Shown here: positions 57,301 to 64,000 of the stretch, piece after piece
Numbering within the stretch: position 1 is the first letter of the stretch
Layout: each line of letters begins with the position of its first letter
Source: Rostrohypoxylon terebratum
Taxonomy: Eukaryota > Ascomycota > Sordariomycetes > Xylariales > Hypoxylaceae
DNA length: 64,000 nucleotides
Assembly (NCBI GenBank): GCA_022497145.1
Contig: MU385880.1
Coordinates: 248,001 to 312,000, forward strand
Direction: 5' to 3'
Notes under the pieces: generated by a model
The model's input: the letters and a program-made list of their open reading frames with translations, nothing else
Told to the model about the DNA's origin: nothing
Database searches by the model: none
Translations under genes and position numbers: made by a program

Positions 57301-59629
57301 GATCTTGTAAACTTGGAAGAGTGTTACTTGAAACTATGCGGAAACAATTCTAGAATCATACCAAGGTCGAAAAGGTGGATTATGGGCTTTTCTGGCAAGA
57401 TATTGTTAGCATATGAGGAAATACTACTCCTAGATGGGTACATACCTGGATACATCTGTACATACAGTCTGATGGCGCGTATGAATACGTAAAACATGTA
57501 CCATGTATGTACAAGTATATTTTCGGTTTTATGGTGGGCACTGGTACGTCTGGTACGTCTGGTACTAGTGCTAAGGATGTTCCGAGGTGGATTCGTGGGA
57601 GAATGGACTGCTGCTGCAAAACCTTGCAGCGATTCCCTGCTTTTACCAGACTAAGCCTTCGAAAATGAGGATCCAATCTCGCCAATTGGACGACTTAGCT
57701 GCTTAGATATGAAAAACTGCGACACTGTGTTTCTCTACCATACTGCGTACAGACCACACAGTAATGGGTACCCTTGCTGCAATGGTCGCCCTCTACTATT
57801 AGACGTCTCTTGGAGTCTTGGACACCTCTTGGACACCTGTACCATCCATGGCTCAATCATGTACATAGTACATAGTTCAGACTGTTCAGTGGCCAGATAG
57901 GCCTGCCATGCCTGGCTTTTGCAAAGCTTTTGGAGAAGTCTTGCTTGTTCTTCCAATAGCATGAAAGACAGGTGTGATGATAAGGTGAGAGAAAACGACC
58001 TTATGCATTTGGTGACGACGAAAAATACGAACACTTGCGTTTTCGCGCATTAGGAATTTGCCGTATTTGCCGTATTTGCCGTGTCTCTGTGTATCATTAT
58101 CGAATGCGTTGGATACAAAGACTGTTTTTTTTTTTACCTACTATGTAATAGTACTGTTTCTTAAAAGAAAAGGAGACGAAAAAAAGTTTAGAGGTTGTTT
58201 AGGACCTTTAGGTTGCTCAAGGTTCCAGAGTACTTTAGCTCCGGATGCTGCTGCTGCTGTTTTTCCTTCAATGTTCCCTCTTTTTCAGTAATGCCAAGAC
58301 TAATTGCTTGCTTGAAATTGATGAAGATCCTCAACTTGGAAGTCTGTGTCTCCGGCCCTTATCAACTTATAATTGGGTCCATGGCAAGTCTGGTTCGATA
58401 ATCGCACCTTCAAATCGTATGCGCACTGTACGGCTTTTACCCCTTAACGAATCCACTTGATTCCCCCTTCCCCCTTCCTGTTCGCACACCCCCCTACGAC
58501 CAGGGAAGCCACGCCATCCATCAAAAGTCGAATTCCAAAACGTTTCGGCCTTTTCTTACCCTGACTTTCCCTCCAACTCACTTTTTCTCAACCTTCTTCC
58601 TCCTTCTTGTTCGGATTCATTCGTTTGTCCATATTCCCAGTAAAAGAGGAAGAGCACTCGCTCAATAACTTCCTCCCATCTTTAATAATCACATCTCAAT
58701 CAGAGTCCATCTCCATTTTCCCTCACAACCATCAACGTAACAACACTTTCACTCATACTATTAGAATTCGATCAACAAAGCGGCAAGAAACAAAGGAACA
58801 TTCTCACGCGATCCTCCACCCTCGTAAGGTGTTTTGGGGGGATATTAATTCAAACCTTGGGTTTCTGACATTCAAGTCTTAAAGAGTATTAGCAGGTTAG
58901 TTAAACTTTCTTTTATTCCATTCTATTTCCTACTTCACAATCATCCGAACTAGGAACCGGAGCTCCCAATACCACGAACGCGTAGAGTACCGGGTGTTGT
59001 ATTGCCTGGATTATGGCCTCGTTTCCCTTCAATTGGGCTTTGAATCACTTGACCCGCATATGACTGGACACGACATACCTATACCGACTACCAAATACTA
59101 CCGTCGTTTCGGACATCGGCTTGTTGTCCGGGGTGCATTGGTGTTGTGATATATGGTACGCATGGGAAAGATGACGCGTCGTATCTGCCAATTCACTGCA
59201 AGTTGAGGTTGTGGAATCGGAATTCGAACGAAGCAATTGCGTTTAGCGACGGAACACAAACACAAGTATGGGGCGGCCAGGTCTGCCCAGCGTCCTTGAA
59301 CGATGGCGACAGGCCCTATTATCCATCATCAACAGTCACTCTTGACTGTATATGCGCCTTCCCAGTCATTCTATTTTGCGACTTCCCTGTGCCATAATTC
59401 CGTCACTCAACGAGGCCAATTGCCAATTCCTGGATGTGAGGGACTACAACAGTTGATCCTTTAACGGAGACGAAGATGGTTGAACCCTTTCTATTCCCGA
59501 ATCGACTGGTTTTTAGGACATTCGGCCAGTTGGATCATACGGACCCGGACACTTATTTCTATTGGAATTGTTTTCGTATTTGCCCGGCCGTTCCGACGTA
59601 ACTGACCAATTCTTAGACAGTTAGGCAAG
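54345..59629. other. 5.3 kb gene-poor region upstream of the ECM33-like gene
   Basis: No supported gene. It contains a CCTAGG-type block at 54829-54847, a 9 bp hairpin at 55234-55257, TTGCCATG and CGTACCGG short tandem repeats near 55566 and 56240, and strong pyrimidine tracts at 58450-58700. The last 700 bp could be a 5' leader intron of the downstream gene: GTTAGT at 58896, CTGAC at 59601 and CAG at 59618-59620. Short frames throughout lack motifs. Confidence 0.5.
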
Positions 59630-60897
59630 ATGTTCAGCAAGCAACTTCTTACTGCCGCTACGGCGCTCAGCATGGCGTCCGGTAAGTCGCATCTACTCGT
59701 ACGAATTGTTCGCTTGTGCCGGTCTGACCCGTAATCTTAGGTGTGTTCGGTGTGGGATGCAGCGATGCGACCGCTACTATCAAGTCTGCGGCCGATGCTA
59801 CTCAGGTCGCCAGCTGCGATTCTATCAAGGGCAGCGTCTTGATCGACACTACTGCTGGCCCCGATATCGATCTCAGTGGAAACCTCGAGACGATTGGTGG
59901 TGATCTTACTGCCGAGAACAACGGTCTTCTCAACAGCTTGAAGAGTACTTCTCTGACTAAGATTGGAGGTGCTTTCGCTTTGAAGAATGTCACCAAGCTC
60001 TCTACCCTTACCTTTTCTGCCCTTGGTGAGGTTGGTTCCATTGATTGGGCCACCTTGAACGCTCTTCCCGAGCCTACTTTCGGAAACCCCGGTATCACCA
60101 AGGCGAAGAGTGTCACCATCGCCGACACCTTCATCGAGAGCATCGACGGCATCAACGTTGAGTCTCTTACTGACATGAACATCAACAACAACCGACGATT
60201 GACCAAGTTCTCCACTAGCATCAAGAGCTTGTCCAACACCCTATACGTTCAAGCTAACGGTCTCAACCTGGCCATGGAGATGCCCAACTTGGAGTGGATC
60301 GCCAACATGACCATCGCTAACGTCACTTCGTTCTCCGTCCCCTCTCTACACACCGTCAACGGCTCTATGCGATTTGACTCCAACTACTTCACGGACTTCA
60401 TTGCTGCCAACTTGACTGAGATCCAGACCGGAGATTTGTCCTTTGTCAGCAACCCCCAGGTTACCAACATCTCCATCCCCAAACTTACGACCATTGGTGG
60501 TGGTTTCACCATTGCCAACAACACTGCTCTGGAGAAGCTCGACGGTTTCAGTTCCCTCAACGAGATCGGCGGTGCCGTCAAGGTCCGAGGTTCCTTCACC
60601 GATGTCGAGCTTCCTGATTTGAAGGACGTCAAGGGTGCTTTCGAGGTTGTCAGCACTGAGGATATAACCAACTCTTGCAACAGCTTGAGCAGCTACAAGG
60701 GTGGCGTGGTTCAGGGTGACTACGACTGCCGAGGCAAGGATGCCAACGCCAACGACGATACCTCCGACGCTTCCAGCGACGGCTCCAGCTCTAACGGCAC
60801 CGACAACAAGAAGAGCGCCGCGCCTGGCTCTGGCACCAGCATGCCCGCTCTCTACACCTTGGTTGCCCTTGGCTCTTTCGTTGCCGCTCTCTTGTAA
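59630..60897 (+). CDS. Ecm33-family GPI-anchored cell-wall protein
   Basis: Exons 59630-59681 and 59741-60897 encode 402 residues. A signal peptide (MFSKQLLTAATALSMASGVFG) is followed by receptor-L-like repeats: IGGDLTAENN, KIGGAFALKN, TIGGGFTIANN and EIGGAVKVRG recur at roughly regular spacing with NXT/S glycosylation sites. After an acidic Ser/Asp-rich stalk, the tail SAAPGSGTSMPALYTLVALGSFVAALL is a GPI-attachment signal (small-residue omega site near SAAPG, then a hydrophobic end). Ecm33 proteins are abundant wall/membrane glycoproteins required for normal wall integrity and hyphal form. Codon use is strongly biased to C-ending codons compared with neighbours, as in highly expressed fungal genes. 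The preceding CT-rich leader supports high expression. Confidence 0.93.
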
Positions 60898-61587
60898 TAG
60901 GTTGTGACTTTTGGGTGTCGGAGCATGGTGGAAGAACATGATGGGAGAAGATGGTGGCGTTTCTCGACATTCCCTTTCCAGTGTCATAAAACCTGTTGTC
61001 ATTTCACTGGTCGCGGTTTGCGACCCGGGCTACGTATAAGGAACCGCTAGACTTAATATTGATGCATGTGCTACTTGGAACATGACCTTCATACCTCTGG
61101 TGCGATTCTGTTGATAGGCGTCTACGTAAACGATGAATTTGTTTTATGCTTTCCTGTATCCCTACAACCGTCTTCATATGGGTCTTCATAGTGCAGTGGA
61201 TACTAATTGGAAGTGACCGTGATCTGGCATATAACTGTAGTGGCATTGTGAAGTTTCTGACTATGACATTTTCTTGTTATCAGTTGGCTACTGTAAGAGT
61301 ATATGCTATTACATCCATTACAACCCTAGCACCAAAACAACCTTCATTTCCACATAGTTTAGAGATGTATTGCATTTCACTGCCTCCTTTTACGCAGTGG
61401 TTCAATATGGCCTATTTACTAATTACTGCTACCGCTCTTATTCAAAGTGCACAGCATTCAAAAGCAGCAATCAAATGAGTCTCGCTGTATGATTTATCAG
61501 ATATAGCAGGTTCTAGACTTAGTTCTCGTCTTCTGTAGTAGCTCTTCCTACGCGAGGTAGCCTCTGGCGTTTGAATTAATGCTCTAT
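60898..61587. other. 0.7 kb intergenic region between convergent genes
   Basis: 3' flanks of the ECM33-like and SPF45 genes; no other feature is seen. Confidence 0.6.
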
Positions 61588-63242
61588 CTACTCATAGATT
61601 CTTTGCTCGAACTTGTCGACGTCGTAGAACTGAGGTTCGATGGTGTTGCCTGCGAATATGCGGCCGTCTAGTGCGTTTACTGCCTATATCGTGATTCAAT
61701 CTGTTAGCATAATGTAGTCTACTCCTTGCTAGAGATTCGTGGCATAAGGGGAAAGGGGAATACGGGCAACCATCCCCGGTGGTGGTAATGGAAGTAGAAC
61801 GTACCCTCAAAGCCGAGACTTGATCCGTGAACTTGATATACACCCTCCGGCCCTCGATATCGATATACAGCCTTTCGACACGGCCATACTTATCTCCGCA
61901 CTCCTCGCCAATCTCCTGTCCAAGGCCAGACTCCATCTCGGCCTGCAGGTCCTCCATACCATCCAACATGTTCCGCAGGACAACGACGTTGCTCATAGCG
62001 CCGAACTTGCCGCCGCTGCTCTCGGACGGGGCCCCGGCGCCCGTCTTGGACCCTATTATACGTCCGCGGCCGCCGGGCTCAGCCCACCCGCCGCCTTCGG
62101 CGTCGGACTTCTTCTTCCGCTTCTCGACTTGCACGCGCAGGGGCTGGAGGATACCGCTGGAGTCCGCGCCGAGACCTTGGCCCTTCGACCACCCGTACTT
62201 GGCCATGAGGCGGGCCGCGAAGCCCTTCTGTCCGGGTCGGTTGCTGCGCTCTTCCTCGGCGGAGGGTTCGGGTTCAGCAGGGACGTACTCGTCTTCGTCT
62301 TCGTCCATGGCGTCGGGATCGGGTGCAGGCGGTGCTGGTTGCGTGTAGCGCACCGGCGCACGGGATATAGTTGAAGCTTCTGGCTCGGCGGGAGGAGGGG
62401 GCGGGGGAGGCGATGGGGAACGTGGTGGTGGAGGGGCGCCGCCTTGGGACATGGCTAGACGGCGGGCGTAGGCGTCGTCGCCGGTCTTGTCGTCTGGCAA
62501 TGGAGCTCGTGGAGGTGAAGGGGGTGGTGGGGCGAAGGAGTAAGAGTCGGGAGGTGCGAATTGATCTTTCGAAGACATATACGTTAGCATAACATGGTCC
62601 CTATGGATTTTTCTTATTCATTTCGTTCAACTCACTCTGCATTGTTGGTCGCGAGTCTTCCTCGTCGCTACTCCAGCTTCCCCTTCTCTCACTATCATCG
62701 TCGCGTCGCCTGTGCTTGTAAAGCAAGTCCTTCCATTCCCGCACCTCGCGGATCCGCTCGTCGCTTCGCAGATACTCGACTACGTTCGTCGGCCTCGAGG
62801 GATCGTATATCTCGTCCCAGTCCGTCTCGACAGGCACCTCCCTCTCCTTCTTCTTTTTCTTCTTGCGCCCACCGCGCGCCCTCTTCTCGCCCAGCCCATA
62901 CATGAACTCGTCCTCTTCCGTCGGCGCCCAGTCCGCTAGCCTGCTCTTCGACGGGGCCTGGGCGGCGACATCCGGGGCGGCGGGAGGAGGAGCAGGCGGC
63001 GCTTTCGGGAAACTCGCCTTGGGCTTCTGGGTCTTCTGCTGCGGACGCCGGATCTGCGGGTGCGGCTGGAAGCGCAGCGCGGAGTCGATGGGCTTCTTGG
63101 CCGCTTCGGCCTCCTTGACCGCGTCGAGGGCTTCCTGCGATATAGCCGGGCCGCGGGATATGGAGGCGCTCGCGTCGCCTTCTGGCTCCAGAAGGTTGGC
63201 GTACAGGGACAGACCTGACCGCGGCGGCTGTTGGCCAGCCAT
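61588..63242 (-). CDS. Splicing factor 45 (SPF45; G-patch plus RRM/UHM)
   Basis: Exons 63242-62636, 62565-61805 and 61683-61588 encode 487 residues. What look like two adjacent genes are one: a GTGAGT donor at 62635, a GCTAAC branch site and a CGAAAG acceptor at 62566 join TMQ to NQFAPPDS in phase. The N-terminus (SLYANLLEP) and segment ADWAPTEEDEF precede a poly-Lys patch, then a long Pro-rich linker, a G-patch (317-359, GFAARLMAKYGWSKGQGLG) and a C-terminal RRM (395-487) ending ALDGRIFAGNTIEPQFYD. GRIF fits the R-x-F loop of UHM-type RRMs that bind ULM ligands of other splicing factors. SPF45 promotes 3' splice-site use in short introns. The gene itself has a 70 nt and a 121 nt intron. Confidence 0.92.
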
Positions 63243-63880
63243 GATTGAGAGGGTGGCAATGCTCCTTATAATTAGTTCGTGTTATAAGCCTTCTTTCAAG
63301 GGATGGTGAGAGTCCACCGTTCTTCTTGACTTTCTTGACAAGGCTAGCGAGAAGGCTGAAGTTCGAGATTCGGGTTAAACGAAGTAAAGTCTTACCGTAG
63401 TATGCTGGGAGCTCTGTAGTTACAGGGATTCAGTATCACCATTCCCACTAATTTTTGGGTCACTTGGCACTAATATGCTAGCGCGTTTTTAGAGCTATCA
63501 GGAGCTGCTAGAGCGTGCTAGGGGCGTGCTTTACCACTATCGATCGGGTCCGGGCGAGCTCGGGATTGGGCGAACTGCTGATTGCTGTATCAACGGTTAT
63601 GTACATGGGCTAGAATATGTACGTAACGGCAACAATCTCAAACTTGCATTGACATTGCCGGAGTCGCAGATCACCTATCATACGTTTCGTCCTTTTTTTT
63701 CTCTATTTCATACTTCCGTATTTCCATTGTGAAGTTAAACCTTGCATCTTGACAGTTCTAGTGTTGTGCGTTCTTTGTTTTGTACATAACAGTCTTCTGT
63801 CTTACTCAATTGGATATAATATTATTACCTACTCAAATAGTAAACCTCCAGGGTTCACCAAGAAGCTTTCGCAATTCAAA
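63243..63880. other. 0.64 kb divergent promoter region
   Basis: Lies between SPF45 (-) and the gene starting at 63881 (+). CTAGAGC/GCTAG-type short repeats occur near 63478-63523. No gene is seen. Confidence 0.55.
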
Positions 63881-64000
63881 ATGTCCACCCTAAAGGACTC
63901 GATCAACGGCGTAGCCTCTTCGGTCGCCGTCATAATACCTTCCAAGCCCACTCCGTTAAAGGCGACCTACCTAGACTTGCTAGCCGAATGCTCCTCCTTT
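63881..64000 (+). CDS. 5' end of an unidentified protein gene (partial)
   Basis: ATG at 63881 in an AAAATGTCC context opens a 40-codon frame to the window end without a stop, beginning MSTLKDSINGVASS and continuing with VAVIIPSKPTPLKATYLDLL. Codon use is gene-like. Too little is visible to name it. Confidence 0.6.
   Translation, partial: MSTLKDSINGVASSVAVIIPSKPTPLKATYLDLLAECSSF

Noticed and set aside
60346..61002. 218-codon minus-strand open frame
   Set aside because: Antisense to the ECM33-like gene; arises from its strong third-position codon bias.
61820..62374. Plus-strand frames of 173-184 codons
   Set aside because: Antisense to SPF45 in GC-rich coding sequence; mutually overlapping and motif-free.

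Overview
The window is nuclear DNA of a filamentous ascomycete (Pezizomycotina, probably Sordariomycetes; the sequence alone does not fix the genus). Protein genes are split by short introns (about 45-120 nt) with GT donors, AG acceptors and CTAAC/CTGAC-like branch sites. The products are typical of filamentous fungi: AA9 and CDH oxidative cellulases, Zn(II)2Cys6 factors and an Ecm33 GPI protein. I reconstructed exon structures by hand. I support 18 complete protein genes and two partial genes cut by the window edges. I saw no tRNA, rRNA, CRISPR array or autonomous transposon.

Layout. 1-1.6 kb: a partial minus-strand gene and, divergent from it, an HMCES/SRAP abasic-site protein. 1.9-11.4 kb: the most interesting block, made of an AA9 lytic polysaccharide monooxygenase (-), a cellobiose dehydrogenase (+) and a Zn(II)2Cys6 transcription factor (-). 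The LPMO and the CDH that can feed it electrons diverge from one 3.1 kb upstream region, and the regulator lies convergent to the CDH. 11.4-18.6 kb: a long stretch with no gene I can support, rich in short tandem repeats. 18.6-21.7 kb: a large Ser-rich fungal-specific putative regulator. 23.8-34 kb: four plus-strand genes (HAD-IIA hydrolase, a Pro/Ala-rich AT-hook-like protein, the ER membrane protein Ice2, a CorA-like transporter). 37.5-43.3 kb: a small unknown, probably mitochondrial, protein and a divergent SDR/P450 pair. 44-50.4 kb: a mitochondrial carrier of the NAD/folate/nucleotide branch, complex III subunit QCR7, and a Mnn9-type mannosyltransferase. 51.8-52.1 kb: a 330 bp MITE with long inverted repeats and a TA target duplication. 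53-54.3 kb: an AlkA/MAG-type DNA glycosylase with two plausible starts. 59.6-64 kb: Ecm33-like GPI protein, splicing factor SPF45, and the 5' end of an unknown gene.

How they may work together. LPMO plus CDH is a known oxidative cellulose-cleaving pair, and an adjacent Zn(II)2Cys6 factor with CGG-type inverted repeats nearby makes a candidate self-contained module. The remaining genes are housekeeping or unrelated neighbours (abasic-site and alkylation repair, respiration, ER/Golgi glycosylation, cell wall, splicing). Intergenic DNA carries recurring CCTAGG-type palindromes and many 8-10 bp tandem repeats. No frankly new multi-gene system is evident; the strongest candidates are the LPMO-CDH-regulator block and the MITE.
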